A stretch of DNA of 64,000 nt from Thalassospira lucentensis (GTDB lineage Bacteria; Pseudomonadota; Alphaproteobacteria; Rhodospirillales; Thalassospiraceae), in contig NZ_CP136684.1 in assembly GCF_032921865.1 (NCBI RefSeq), positions 3,693,001 to 3,757,000 of the forward strand, in the 5' to 3' direction. Position numbers and translations under genes: made by a program. Of the stretch, positions 51,546 through 60,920 are shown piece after piece. Within the stretch, counting starts at the first letter, position 1. Every line of letters begins with the position of its first letter. The notes below the pieces were generated by a model. That model was not told the origin of the DNA and searched no databases. It saw nothing but the letters and a program-made list of their open reading frames with translations.

Positions 51546-54374
51546 TTACTTCAGGCCGAGATGGCGTTTAAGGTATTTACCGGTATAGCTTTCCTCGTTG
51601 GCCATGATGGCCTCTGGTGTGCCGCAACCAACCAGCTTGCCGCCGCCATCACCACCCTCGGGACCGATATCAATGATCCAGTCGGCAGTTTTTATGACAT
51701 CAAGGTTATGTTCGATCACAACCACCGTGTTGCCCTGATCGACAATGGTGTGCAGCACTTCCAGAAGCTTGCGGATATCATGGAAATGAAGCCCGGTGGT
51801 GGGTTCATCAAGGATGTATAGCGTGCGGCCAGTGGCCCGCTTTGACAGTTCCTTCGCCAGCTTCACGCGTTGCGCTTCGCCACCTGAAAGGGTTGTTGCC
51901 TGCTGACCGAGATGGATGTAGCTCAACCCCACCTGTTTCAGGGTTTCCATTTTGTCGCGAATGGACGGAACTGCCTTGAAGAAATCAGCACCTTCTTCAA
52001 CCGCCATGTCAAGAATGTCAGATATCGATTTACCTTTAAACGATATTTCCAGCGTTTCACGGTTATATCGTTTGCCCTTGCACTGATCACAGGTGACGTA
52101 AACGTCGGGCAGGAAGTGCATTTCGATCTTGATCACACCATCGCCCTGACAGGCTTCACACCGTCCGCCCTTGACGTTGAACGAGAAACGCCCGGGCTTG
52201 TAACCGCGCGTTTTGGCTTCGGGTAATTGCGCGAACCAGTCACGGATCGGTGTAAAGGCCCCGGTATAGGTCACGGGGTTGGAACGCGGGGTTCTGCCAA
52301 TCGGGCTTTGATCGATATCGATGATTTTATCGATATGTTCGATGCCGGTAATGGTGTCATGCGCACCGGGATGATTGCGCGCATTATGCATCCGTTTTGC
52401 AAGCGCCTTATACAGCGTCTCAATAACAAGGCTCGACTTGCCACCACCTGAAACACCGGTAACACAGATGAATTTACCCAGCGGGAATTCGGCATCAACA
52501 TTTTGCAGGTTGTTGGCGCGTGCCCCCTTGATCGCAATCGACTTGCCACTGCCTTTACGGCGTTCCTTGGGAACGGCGATCTGTTCGACCCCGACAAGGT
52601 ATTTGCCGGTCAGGCTATTCGGGTTTTGCTGGATCTGTTCAGGGGTTCCTTCGGCAACAATCCGTCCGCCATGGATCCCGGCCCCGGGGCCCATATCGAC
52701 GACATAATCGGCGGCACGAATGGCATCCTCGTCATGTTCGACAACCAGGACGGTATTGCCCAGATCGCGAAGACGTTTCAGGGTATCAAGCAGCCGATCA
52801 TTATCGCGCTGATGCAGGCCGATGGATGGTTCATCCAGAACATAAAGGACACCGGTCAGGCCCGACCCGATCTGCGACGCCAATCTGATACGCTGGCTTT
52901 CACCGCCCGAGAGGGTGCCAGATGTGCGTGACATCGACAGATAATCCAGCCCGACATCGCGCAGGAATCGCAGGCGATCATTGATTTCACGCAGGATACG
53001 TCGCGCGATTTCGGTTTCTTTTTCATTCAGTTTGCCTTCAAGCGCCTGGAACCAGTCGGCAGCCTTGCCAATCGAAAGGTCGGTAATTTCCGAAATCGTG
53101 CATTTATCGATCTTTACGGCCAGCGCTTCGGGTTTCAGGCGGTGGCCTTCGCAGGTCGGACAGCTTGAAACCGTCTGGTATTTCGACAGTTCGTCGCGTG
53201 CCCACTGGCTATCGGTTTCGCGCCAGCGGCGCGACATGTTGGGAATGACACCTTCGAACGGGCGGGATACCTTGTAGCTGCGTGAACCGTCATCATAGGT
53301 TACCGTTACGTCTTCATCACCCGAACCATACAGGATGATGTCCTGTGCTGTTTTCGGAAGCTTTTCCCATGCGACATTGGTTTTGAAGCCGAAATGCTTG
53401 GCAACTGCGCGCAACGTTTGCAAATAATATTTCGACGTGGTGCTGGCCCAAGGCGCAACAGCGCCATCATCAAGGCTTTTGCCTTCGTCGGGGACGACCA
53501 GTTCCGGGTCGAATTCCATCTGGGTGCCAAGACCATCACAGGCCGGGCAGGCGCCAAACGGGTTGTTGAACGAAAACAGGCGAGGTTCGATTTCCTCGAT
53601 CGTGAAGCCGGAAACCGGGCAGGCGAACTTTGCCGAGAACACGGTTGTTTCGCCGGTTTTTGCATCTTCGGTCAGAACGATGCCATCTGTCAGTTCGAGG
53701 GCGGTTTCAAAACTGTCCGCAAGGCGAGTTGCGATCCCTTCCTTGACGATCAGACGATCCACCACGACCGAGATATCGTGTTTGAGCTTTTTGTTCAGTT
53801 CAGGCGCTTCGTCGATGTCATACATTTCTCCATCGATCTTGACGCGCTGGAAACCACGCGTGCGCAAATCGCGCAGTTCCTTTTTGTATTCCCCTTTGCG
53901 GCCACGAACAAACGGTGCCAACAGATAAAGTCGCGTGCCTTCGGGCATTTCCATAACGCGGTCAACCATCTGTGATACGGTCTGACTGACAATCGGAAGA
54001 CCGGTTGCCGGGGAATAGGGAATGCCGACGCGCGCCCAAAGAAGACGCATATAATCATAAATCTCGGTAACCGTTCCCACGGTCGAACGCGGGTTGCGCG
54101 ATGTGGTTTTCTGTTCGATGGAAATGGCAGGAGACAAGCCGTCGATATATTCAACATCGGGCTTCTGCATCAGTTCAAGGAACTGGCGCGCATATGCTGA
54201 CAGGCTTTCGACATAACGACGCTGTCCTTCGGCATAAATCGTATCGAACGCCAGCGAACTTTTACCCGACCCAGACAGACCGGTGATCACCACCAGAGAA
54301 TCGCGGGGCAGTTCAACATCGATATTTTGCAGGTTATGTTCTTTCGCACCGCGAACCGAAATTTTCGTCAGCAT
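51546..54374 (-). CDS. uvrA: Excinuclease ABC subunit A
   Basis: UvrA finds bulky DNA lesions and loads UvrB for nucleotide-excision repair. The 942-residue protein has two ABC ATPase modules (Walker [21 protein letters not shown] near residue 31 and [20 protein letters not shown] near 640), two LSGGE signatures, and two zinc modules (CPVSG ... CPACDG and CEACQGDG ... CDQCKG). I chose the ATG at 54374 ([19 protein letters not shown]) as the family start; the frame is open to 54443. An SOS box lies 13 bases upstream, so LexA control is expected. Confidence 0.97.
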   Translation of the reverse strand: MLTKISVRGAKEHNLQNIDVELPRDSLVVITGLSGSGKSSLAFDTIYAEGQRRYVESLSAYARQFLELMQKPDVEYIDGLSPAISIEQKTTSRNPRSTVGTVTEIYDYMRLLWARVGIPYSPATGLPIVSQTVSQMVDRVMEMPEGTRLYLLAPFVRGRKGEYKKELRDLRTRGFQRVKIDGEMYDIDEAPELNKKLKHDISVVVDRLIVKEGIATRLADSFETALELTDGIVLTEDAKTGETTVFSAKFACPVSGFTIEEIEPRLFSFNNPFGACPACDGLGTQMEFDPELVVPDEGKSLDDGAVAPWASTTSKYYLQTLRAVAKHFGFKTNVAWEKLPKTAQDIILYGSGDEDVTVTYDDGSRSYKVSRPFEGVIPNMSRRWRETDSQWARDELSKYQTVSSCPTCEGHRLKPEALAVKIDKCTISEITDLSIGKAADWFQALEGKLNEKETEIARRILREINDRLRFLRDVGLDYLSMSRTSGTLSGGESQRIRLASQIGSGLTGVLYVLDEPSIGLHQRDNDRLLDTLKRLRDLGNTVLVVEHDEDAIRAADYVVDMGPGAGIHGGRIVAEGTPEQIQQNPNSLTGKYLVGVEQIAVPKERRKGSGKSIAIKGARANNLQNVDAEFPLGKFICVTGVSGGGKSSLVIETLYKALAKRMHNARNHPGAHDTITGIEHIDKIIDIDQSPIGRTPRSNPVTYTGAFTPIRDWFAQLPEAKTRGYKPGRFSFNVKGGRCEACQGDGVIKIEMHFLPDVYVTCDQCKGKRYNRETLEISFKGKSISDILDMAVEEGADFFKAVPSIRDKMETLKQVGLSYIHLGQQATTLSGGEAQRVKLAKELSKRATGRTLYILDEPTTGLHFHDIRKLLEVLHTIVDQGNTVVVIEHNLDVIKTADWIIDIGPEGGDGGGKLVGCGTPEAIMANEESYTGKYLKRHLGLK

Positions 54375-54386
54375 GTCGGGCCTTTT

Positions 54387-54401
54387 GTTCCTGTAATGTT
54401 C
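54387..54401 (-). promoter_or_regulatory. SOS (LexA) box of uvrA, alphaproteobacterial type
   Basis: GTTC-CTGTAAT-GTTC on the plus strand (GAAC-N7-GAAC as read towards uvrA) matches the direct-repeat LexA operator GTTC-N7-GTTC of alphaproteobacteria. It lies just upstream of the uvrA ribosome-binding site. Confidence 0.8.
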
Positions 54402-54445
54402 GGGAAAAGGTATAGAGGAGCCAAACCTGATACGCAAGCGCACCC

Positions 54446-54472
54446 CTGACAGTTCCTGTCAGTATCTGTCAG
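54446..54472. repeat. Triple CTGACAG/CTGTCAG repeat in the uvrA upstream region
   Basis: CTGACAG, CTGTCAG and CTGTCAG occur with 3-base spacers (TTC and TAT). The first two form a perfect inverted repeat and the last two a direct repeat. It could be a regulator site or an RNA hairpin upstream of uvrA. Confidence 0.5.
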
Positions 54473-54510
54473 GAGTAGTTTGTTTTTGTCGTAGCGCAAG
54501 ACAATGCAAG

Positions 54511-54539
54511 AAAAAACCCGCCGGACAAACCGGCGGGTT
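54511..54539 (-). terminator. Rho-independent terminator after fba
   Basis: AACCCGCCGG and CCGGCGGGTT pair around ACAAA, and on the minus strand the stem runs into a T6 tract. It closes the six-gene amino-sugar operon. Confidence 0.9.
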
Positions 54540-54565
54540 AATCTGGCTTTTGCAATCCTGAACGA

Positions 54566-55645
54566 TCAGCCTTTGGTAACCGAACGACCGGTTGCACCAA
54601 GATCCTTGAAAGCTTCTTCGAGGCGGGCTGCCATCGAAAGTTCGGCTTCGCGGACCCAGACGCGCGGATCGTACTGTTTTTTGTAGGGCTGATCGGTATC
54701 CGGATCGACCTGATACTTGAACGCACGTGCGTTGGCTTCGACATATTCACCAACCGGGCGCGAATAGGCGAACTGGGTATCGGTATCGATATTCATCTTA
54801 AAGACGCCATAGCCGACTGCTTCTTCGATTTTTTCTTTTTCCGAACCCGAACCGCCATGGAACACGAAGTCCAGCGGACGGTCGCCAAGATTATGCTTTT
54901 CCGAAACGTATTTCTGGGATTCCAGAAGGATTTCCGGACGAAGTTTTACGTTACCCGGTTTGTAAACGCCATGAACGTTGCCGAATGCCGCCGCGACCGA
55001 GAAATGGCCAAGCGGAGCAAGACGGCGATATGCTTCTTCGACTTCTTCGGGACGGGTATAAAGACGCGGATCGATTTCCTCGACACTGGTGTCAAGATCA
55101 TGGCCGATGCCGTCTTCTTCACCGCCGGTCACGCCCAGTTCAATTTCCAGGCTCATTTCGATTTTGGCCATGCGTTTGAGGAATTCTTCGCAAGTCGACA
55201 GGTTGTCTTCGAGCGATTCCTCGGACAGGTCCAGCATGTGGGAGCTGTAAAGCGCCTTGCCTGTCTCGGCATAGGCTTTTTCGCTCCATTTCAGCATTTC
55301 ATCGACCCACGGAACGAATTTCCGGTTTGCGTGGTCGGTATGCATGACGACAGCAACGCCATAATACTCAGCCATCAGTTGGGCATGACGTGCTGCCGAT
55401 ATAGCGCCCACGACACGGGCTGCTGCGGCGTCCTTGATGCCCTTGCCGGCAAAGAACTGTGCACCGCCATTCGAAAGCTGAATGATGATGTCAGAACCGG
55501 CATTTGCAGCGGCTTCAAGGGCGGCATTCATCGTGCTGGACGATGTGATATTGACGGCGGGAAGGGCGTAACCGTCCTGCTTGCAGGCAGCAACAAGGTC
55601 ACGGTAGGCAGAACCGGTAACAACACCGGGTTTAACGGAAGGCAT
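54566..55645 (-). CDS. fba: Class II fructose-bisphosphate aldolase
   Basis: This zinc aldolase splits fructose-1,6-bisphosphate to dihydroxyacetone phosphate and glyceraldehyde-3-phosphate. The 359 residues match the FbaA (class IIA) type: GYALPAVNITSSSTMNAALE, zinc ligand region VVMHTDHANRKFVPWVDEML, ELGVTGGEEDGIGHD, FGNVHGVYKPGNVKLRP, FVFHGGSGSEKEKIEEAV and KMNIDTDTQFAYSRPV. The ATG has a perfect AGGAGGAG. It starts 20 bases after the Gfo/Idh gene, making it the last gene of the amino-sugar run. A tagatose-bisphosphate aldolase role is possible but the FbaA-type length argues against it. Confidence 0.93.
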   Translation of the reverse strand: MPSVKPGVVTGSAYRDLVAACKQDGYALPAVNITSSSTMNAALEAAANAGSDIIIQLSNGGAQFFAGKGIKDAAAARVVGAISAARHAQLMAEYYGVAVVMHTDHANRKFVPWVDEMLKWSEKAYAETGKALYSSHMLDLSEESLEDNLSTCEEFLKRMAKIEMSLEIELGVTGGEEDGIGHDLDTSVEEIDPRLYTRPEEVEEAYRRLAPLGHFSVAAAFGNVHGVYKPGNVKLRPEILLESQKYVSEKHNLGDRPLDFVFHGGSGSEKEKIEEAVGYGVFKMNIDTDTQFAYSRPVGEYVEANARAFKYQVDPDTDQPYKKQYDPRVWVREAELSMAARLEEAFKDLGATGRSVTKG

Positions 55646-55665
55646 GTGGGTACTCCTCCTGGGGG

Positions 55666-56733
55666 TCAGAGTATTATTGTTTCCCCCGTGCGTACCGACT
55701 GATCCGCAGCGAGGGCGATCCGTAAGGAGCCCAATGCATCTTCCATATGCTGCGTAAGGTCAAGGTTTTCCGTTATAGACTTTAGGAAAAATTGCTGTTC
55801 ACGCAGACACAGGCCGTCATGATCGGGCTCGTCGTCTGTGCGGATGATTTCGTCAGATTGTGTAAATTTTCCGGCTGCATCTGTGGCAGCATGGTGAAGC
55901 TTTAAGGCATTCGTCTTTGTATGAGTGTCGATATCAGCCGAACCGGCACCTTTTTCTTCAACATCGGTGATGGAAACGCAACCCTTGGGTCCGATCACAT
56001 CTTTGACGAAAAAGGCGGTTTCGCTGATCATCGGGCCCCAACCGGCCTCGTACCAGCCAACCGATCCGTCATCAAAGCGCACCTGCAATTGGCCATAGTT
56101 ATACATTTCTGGTGCAACTTCGTCAGACAGACGTACGCCGATGGCACTGACCGATACCGGTTTCGCGCCGGTCATCAGGCACATCATATCCAGATAATGC
56201 ACGCCGCAATCAACAATCGGGGAAACACTGTTAAGCAACCGTTTGTGGGTTTCCCAAAAGGCGCCGCTGCTTTGCTGGTTCAGGTTCATGCGCATGACCA
56301 GCGGCTTGCCAAGTGTCTTTGCAACTTCAACGAATTTTGCCCAAGACGGATGATGGCGAAGGATATAGCCAATCACCAGCTTCCGATCATACTTTTTGGC
56401 GGCATTTACTACACGTTCGGCATCTTCGGCGGTCGCTGCCAATGGCTTTTCAATGAAGACATGCGCCCCCGCCTCAAACGCCGTGATGGCGAATTCGGCA
56501 TGGGTTTCGGTATAGGTATTGATAGAGACCGCATCGGGGCTGGTTTCCGCCAACGCAGTGTGAAAATCGGTAAATTGCGGGTAGGCAGCAAAACCATCCG
56601 GAAGGTTTTCTGCCGGGATTTCGGAGCGTGCACACAGTCCGACGATTTCGTATCCGTCAAGCGCGTGATAGGCCTTTGCATGCGATAATCCCATATTGCC
56701 AAGACCGACGACAAGAATACGAACCGGCTTCAT
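55666..56733 (-). CDS. Gfo/Idh/MocA-family NAD(P)-dependent oxidoreductase
   Basis: The 355-residue protein has an N-terminal Rossmann fold (RILVVGLGNMGLSHAKAYHA), the family EKP motif in AGAHVFIEKPLAATAEDAER (about 92-112), and the C-terminal alpha/beta substrate domain with the HYLDMMCLMTGA segment. Family members oxidise sugars or inositols, and some cleave or open unusual sugars by transient oxidation. AGGAGG precedes the ATG. It lies between nagA (43 bases) and fba (20 bases), so an amino-sugar or related substrate is likely, but which one cannot be told from sequence. Confidence 0.88.
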   Translation of the reverse strand: MKPVRILVVGLGNMGLSHAKAYHALDGYEIVGLCARSEIPAENLPDGFAAYPQFTDFHTALAETSPDAVSINTYTETHAEFAITAFEAGAHVFIEKPLAATAEDAERVVNAAKKYDRKLVIGYILRHHPSWAKFVEVAKTLGKPLVMRMNLNQQSSGAFWETHKRLLNSVSPIVDCGVHYLDMMCLMTGAKPVSVSAIGVRLSDEVAPEMYNYGQLQVRFDDGSVGWYEAGWGPMISETAFFVKDVIGPKGCVSITDVEEKGAGSADIDTHTKTNALKLHHAATDAAGKFTQSDEIIRTDDEPDHDGLCLREQQFFLKSITENLDLTQHMEDALGSLRIALAADQSVRTGETIIL

Positions 56734-56776
56734 GCTATGCCTCCTGATAAGTTTTTAATGCTTTGTTATGCTGAGA

Positions 56777-57913
56777 TTATTCTGCGCCCTTGATCCAGCT
56801 GCGCGTGACGTTGTAGTCATCATCAAACAGGATCATGTCGGCCTGATAGCTCGGTGCAATGCGTCCCATGATATCATCAAGTTTCAGGAATGTGGCCGGA
56901 TAGAGGGATGCCATGCGAAGGGCTTCACCAAGATCGATGCCGACCATTTCAACGCAGTTTTTAACCGCTGCGATCATATCGAGGTCCGACCCGGCCAATG
57001 TGCCATCCGCCAGCGCGCAGCGACCATCGGTGGCAATGATTTCCTCTCCCCCCAGAACAAAACGTTTTTCGTCTGCTCCGACCGTTGGCATGGCGTCGGT
57101 CACCAGCATGATCTTGCCTTTTGCCTTGGCGTGGATGGCAACTTTCAGAACGGCGGGATGAACATGATAGCCATCAGCAATTAGTCCGCACCAAGTGTTG
57201 TCGTCGGCCATCGCAGCACCGGCAACACCGGGTTCACGGTGGGTCATCGGGCTCATGGCATTAAACAAATGCGTGAAGCCCCGCATGCCTTCGGTAATGG
57301 CAGCCTGGATGTGGCTATAAGTGCCCGCAGTATGACCGGCGCAAACCAGAACGCCACGATCAGCCAGCTTTTTAATTGTGCCTTTGGCGGCCTTTTCCGG
57401 GGCCATGGTCACCAGGATACGGCCATTGGGAAGGCGGGTCAGAAGATCAATCGCGTCATCTTCCATCGGGCGGATGATGTTCGCGTCATGCACGCCTTTG
57501 CGTTCGGCATTCAGGTACGGGCCTTCCAGATGGATGCCGACAATGCCCGGCACATCCTGACTGATCGCATCGGTGACGGCCGTTATCGCGGCTTCCATTT
57601 TATCACGGTGATCGGTGATTAGGGTCGGCAGCATGGCAGTTGTGCCGTATTTACGATGACCCGCCATGATCGCGCGAATACCGTCGATATTTGGTTCGTC
57701 ATTTAGCAAGACGCCGCCGCCACCATTGACCTGAACATCGATAAGGCCGGGCGCAAGTATCTGATTTCCCGCATCAATCACCGAGATATTTTCTGGGATA
57801 TGGCGGTTTCCGACAATCGCATCGACCTTCCCGTCGCGAACAATGACGGCCTTTTCGGACTGGAAATCGGTGCCGTCAAAAACGCGCGCATTGGTGATTG
57901 CAAAATCGGTCAT
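56777..57913 (-). CDS. nagA: N-acetylglucosamine-6-phosphate deacetylase
   Basis: NagA removes acetate from GlcNAc-6-phosphate to give GlcN-6-phosphate. The 378-residue amidohydrolase shows the metal-site motifs HLEGPYLNAERKGVH (about 127-142), VLVCAGHTAGTYSHIQ, RGFTHLFNAMSPMTHREPG and LVTDAMPTVG with the catalytic Asp, plus the end motif ASLYPATFLKLDDIMGRI. Its ATG overlaps the stop of the SIS-deaminase gene by one base (TGATG), so the two are translationally coupled. Confidence 0.93.
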   Translation of the reverse strand: MTDFAITNARVFDGTDFQSEKAVIVRDGKVDAIVGNRHIPENISVIDAGNQILAPGLIDVQVNGGGGVLLNDEPNIDGIRAIMAGHRKYGTTAMLPTLITDHRDKMEAAITAVTDAISQDVPGIVGIHLEGPYLNAERKGVHDANIIRPMEDDAIDLLTRLPNGRILVTMAPEKAAKGTIKKLADRGVLVCAGHTAGTYSHIQAAITEGMRGFTHLFNAMSPMTHREPGVAGAAMADDNTWCGLIADGYHVHPAVLKVAIHAKAKGKIMLVTDAMPTVGADEKRFVLGGEEIIATDGRCALADGTLAGSDLDMIAAVKNCVEMVGIDLGEALRMASLYPATFLKLDDIMGRIAPSYQADMILFDDDYNVTRSWIKGAE

Positions 57914-58956
57914 CAGTGCGTCTCCGTGACTTTGGACAGGTGCGGCGGCGCATCAGGATTGCACCCGCGCTCCAAGGCAACATGTTCTGCCAAGGTATAG
58001 AATGTCTGGATCATAGCGATGGGGGCCAGAAGAGGGTGGATATCCTCGACCACAGGGAGATGGCCCTTGATATCGGCGTGACCGGTTTCGGCCGCAAAAA
58101 GGTTATCGGTTTTCGCCCGCATTTCTTCGAGGAAACCCTCGACACTTTCGCGCGATGCATCCTGTTGGGAAAATACCAGTAACGGGAAGTCCTTGGTTAC
58201 CAGTGCCATCGGGCCATGCTTCACCTCGGCCGCGCTGAAAGCTTCGGCATGCAGGCTGCTGGTTTCCTTAAATTTAAGGGCAGCTTCCTGTGCAATGGCA
58301 AAAGCAGGGCCGCGACCGATCACATAAAGACCGTCTGATTTTGCAATCGCATCGGCAGCATCAAGCCAATCCTTGCCAAGTGCCTTTTCAAGTGATGCGG
58401 GCAAGGTGACAAGTGCCTTGCTGAATGCCGGATCCTGCGTCCATCCGCCAACGATCTGTGCGATGGCAGACAATGTTGCGATATAGGATTTGGTCGCGGC
58501 AACACTGGTTTCAGGGCCTGCCATCAGCGGAATGACGTGATCGACCATATCGGCCAACGGGGAATTGGTCACATTGACCAATGCAACCGTGCGGGCGCCG
58601 GCATCACGGGCGGCCACGGCATTTTTAACCAAATCAGGACTTTTGCCTGATTGGGATACGGCAATGAACAGGGCGTCCTTGCTGGCAATCGACCGGTTAT
58701 AAATCGAAACAATAGACGGGGCCGCTGATACCACGGGAATGCCAAGCTGGCTTTCGATCAGGTATTTTGCATAAAGCGTTGCGTGGTCGGAACTGCCGCG
58801 TCCGCATGTCACGACGAATTTCGGCGGATTGGCGCGCAGATCAGAAACCAGAGCATCAATTGCAGCCTTGTTGTGATCAAGCTGCTTGGCAACGACGACC
58901 GGGGCTTCGGCCAGTTCGCGGCCCATCTGGGTTTTTGGAGTCCAGCGTGTGCTCAT
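57913..58956 (-). CDS. SIS-domain sugar-phosphate isomerase/deaminase (GlcN-6-P deaminase, NagB-II type)
   Basis: The 347-residue protein has two SIS domains like the isomerase half of GlmS but no glutaminase domain. I see VVTCGRGSSDHATLYAKYLI, AVSQSGKSPDLVKNAVAARD, TSVAATKSYIATLSAIAQIV, YVIGRGPAFAIAQEAALKFK and the ETSSLHAEAFSAAEVKHGPM segment. Such proteins act as glucosamine-6-phosphate deaminases, releasing ammonia and fructose-6-phosphate. The ATG at 58956 has AAGGAAA upstream and matches the family start; the frame is open to 59004. Context with nagA supports the deaminase role. Confidence 0.87.
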   Translation of the reverse strand: MSTRWTPKTQMGRELAEAPVVVAKQLDHNKAAIDALVSDLRANPPKFVVTCGRGSSDHATLYAKYLIESQLGIPVVSAAPSIVSIYNRSIASKDALFIAVSQSGKSPDLVKNAVAARDAGARTVALVNVTNSPLADMVDHVIPLMAGPETSVAATKSYIATLSAIAQIVGGWTQDPAFSKALVTLPASLEKALGKDWLDAADAIAKSDGLYVIGRGPAFAIAQEAALKFKETSSLHAEAFSAAEVKHGPMALVTKDFPLLVFSQQDASRESVEGFLEEMRAKTDNLFAAETGHADIKGHLPVVEDIHPLLAPIAMIQTFYTLAEHVALERGCNPDAPPHLSKVTETH

Positions 58957-59006
58957 ATCCGTGGTTTCCTTAAAGCTTTTTGAGGCAGCACAATACGCGT
59001 TCATTG

Positions 59007-59768
59007 TCAGCGCGCGTCGACCTGCATTTCGGCAATGAAGTCGTAACTGTCGCCGCGATAATAGGAACGGGTGAATTCGACCGGTGTGCCGTTGGCAAGG
59101 AAGGAACGCCGTTCGATATAAAGGGCGGCACTGCCATCGGGCACGCCAAGGATTTTGGCGGTTTCCCCGTCAAACAATTCAGCCCGTAGACGCTGAAGCG
59201 CGCGTTCCGGCTTTTTGCCGTATTTTGCCAGCGCATCATAAAGCGACTTTTCGACTTCTTCGGGGCTTGGCAGAAAAGCCCTTGGCACGACCGCATATTC
59301 AAGTGCCATTGGTTTTTCATTGGCTGTACGCAGGCGCCGTAGCCGGGTTACTTCGGTGCCGGGCGACAGGTTTAACGCCATAGCTTCTTCGGGCGACGCA
59401 TGACCAAGAGTCTTTTCAATCCAGACTGCCCCCGGGTTCATACCGCGCGTGATCATGTCCTCGGTGAAGGAGGTCAGGCGTGACAATGCCTGTTCAACAC
59501 GTGGGGCAACAAAGGTGCCTGCGCCGTGACGCTGGACAAGGACGCCTTCCTCGACAAGGGCCCGCATCGAATTGCGAACGGTAACGCGTGAAATGCCAAG
59601 TTCATTGGCCAGATCGCGTTCGCTTGGCAGTGCGTCGTCTACTTTCAGGATACCATCATCAATAACGGCCTTGATGGCGGTCTGCAGGCGACGATAAAGC
59701 GGGCCATGACCGATATTTTCGATGTCTCGGGCACGCAGGCTTGCAATGACGTCGGCTGTACTGATCAT
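59007..59768 (-). CDS. GntR/HutC-family transcriptional regulator with UTRA domain (NagQ/NagR-like)
   Basis: The 253-residue protein has an N-terminal GntR winged helix (GPLYRRLQTAIKAVIDDGIL, LPSERDLANELGISRVTVRN, about 20-85) and a C-terminal UTRA ligand-binding domain (GTEVTRLRRLRTANEKPMAL ... AALYIERRSFLANGTPVEFT). HutC-type regulators in GlcNAc operons sense amino-sugar phosphates. Its start overlaps the kinase stop by 4 bases (ATGA). TGGTAT half-sites in the divergent promoter region at 60691-60713 and 60879-60895 are candidate operators. Confidence 0.9.
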   Translation of the reverse strand: MISTADVIASLRARDIENIGHGPLYRRLQTAIKAVIDDGILKVDDALPSERDLANELGISRVTVRNSMRALVEEGVLVQRHGAGTFVAPRVEQALSRLTSFTEDMITRGMNPGAVWIEKTLGHASPEEAMALNLSPGTEVTRLRRLRTANEKPMALEYAVVPRAFLPSPEEVEKSLYDALAKYGKKPERALQRLRAELFDGETAKILGVPDGSAALYIERRSFLANGTPVEFTRSYYRGDSYDFIAEMQVDAR

Positions 59769-60655
59769 GCGTGCACCTTTTGATGTTTCCTAGCCATCAG
59801 GATTGCCCCATGCAGGGCATCGTTTTGCGCCGGAACCAGATCGGACCGGATATCATCGGGCATGCGTTTTGCCATTTGTTCGGCAAGGCCCCCCATCAAA
59901 CTCAGTCGTTTCGCCCCAAATTCCTGAAGCTTGTGCAGGATGTTGCGATTGGCGGTTACGGCGACATTGATAATGCCGGCAGCAATGGTGTCACCATGGT
60001 TGTCGGCATCGAAAACCATCGGGCAAAATGCGCCATAATCCGCTGGTCGGGCCTTCTCGGCGAAGGCAACGATTTCTTCGGGACTGTTATGGAAATGCAA
60101 CATGATGGTGCGTGTCAGTTCGGATGACGGAGCTAAATCCTCGTGGGCGAGCAGGGCGGTTTCGATGGCTGTTCTCCCAATACGGGCACCGCTTCCGATA
60201 TCGGAAATTTCAAACCCCCAACCAGCAAGCGCCAGTTCACGACCGGCAACAATCGCTTGGCCACAGGTGCCGGTTCCGACTATTAGAATAGCACCGTCTG
60301 CGCCATCATGTGCGCCAAGACACGCGGTATAGGCATCGGTCGCAAAACAAACACTGGCAAACGGGTGAGCATAGGATTCGGCAAGTTTGCGTTCGCGCTC
60401 TAACGGTAATCCGGCCAGTCCAAGGCCGGCATGCAAATCCGAAAGGCGACGATCCGAAAGCCCGGCTTGTTCGAGTGCCATGGTTGCTGCGGCAATGATT
60501 TCGCCAAAGACATGATCGATTCCAAGGCGGGTATTCGCACCACCTCGCACGGCTTCACCAAGTATGGCGCCTGCATCATTTACAATGCGTGCGCGGCAGC
60601 GCGTGCCGCCACCATCAATGCCAAGGTAAAGCTTTTCTTTTTGCGCGTTTTGCAT
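59765..60655 (-). CDS. BadF/BadG/BcrA-type sugar kinase (GlcNAc and/or MurNAc kinase)
   Basis: The 296-residue ASKHA-fold kinase has the phosphate-1 motif LYLGIDGGGTRCRARIV, phosphate-2 motif ILIVGTGTCGQAIVAGRE, GWGFEISDIGSGARIGRTAI, and an adenosine-type end (LSLMGGLAEQMAKRM). This family contains GlcNAc kinases and the MurNAc/GlcNAc kinase MurK. Next to nagA and a murQ-like gene, a kinase serving GlcNAc, MurNAc or both is the best inference. The ATG at 60655 is preferred to the one at 60664 because AGGG lies 9 bases upstream of it. It is the first gene of the minus-strand operon. Confidence 0.88.
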   Translation of the reverse strand: MQNAQKEKLYLGIDGGGTRCRARIVNDAGAILGEAVRGGANTRLGIDHVFGEIIAAATMALEQAGLSDRRLSDLHAGLGLAGLPLERERKLAESYAHPFASVCFATDAYTACLGAHDGADGAILIVGTGTCGQAIVAGRELALAGWGFEISDIGSGARIGRTAIETALLAHEDLAPSSELTRTIMLHFHNSPEEIVAFAEKARPADYGAFCPMVFDADNHGDTIAAGIINVAVTANRNILHKLQEFGAKRLSLMGGLAEQMAKRMPDDIRSDLVPAQNDALHGAILMARKHQKVHA

Positions 60656-60690
60656 TCCGACCATCCCTAACTGATGGGATCATAGCAGAG

Positions 60691-60713
60691 TGGTATCTTA
60701 AAAAGCAATACCA
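60691..60713. promoter_or_regulatory. Inverted TGGTAT repeat, candidate regulator operator
   Basis: TGGTAT and ATACCA are arranged as an inverted repeat with an 11-base spacer, 36 bases upstream of the kinase start. It probably binds the GntR/UTRA regulator encoded in the operon. Confidence 0.5.
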
Positions 60714-60878
60714 ATATAAATCCACTAATGTTGTTTCTGGTCCCATTTTGGCATTATGCAGATGAAGCCGATGCCACAGTGATAAATTGAATGTGCCTGT
60801 TATATATTTGAAAATAAGTAATAAATGAGGTGAAGTTATATAAATTTCGAGGGGCGTGTAGGAAGTGCCTTGCCTTGC

Positions 60879-60895
60879 TGGTATCATAATGGTAT
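60879..60895. promoter_or_regulatory. Direct TGGTAT repeat, candidate operator upstream of the murQ-like gene
   Basis: TGGTAT-CATAA-TGGTAT lies 26 bases before the murQ-like start and overlaps a possible -10 (CATAAT). It shares its half-site with the inverted repeat on the other side of this AT-rich, 265-base divergent region. Confidence 0.45.
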
Positions 60896-60920
60896 TTAAT
60901 TAGTGGAGGGAGATTGGAAA

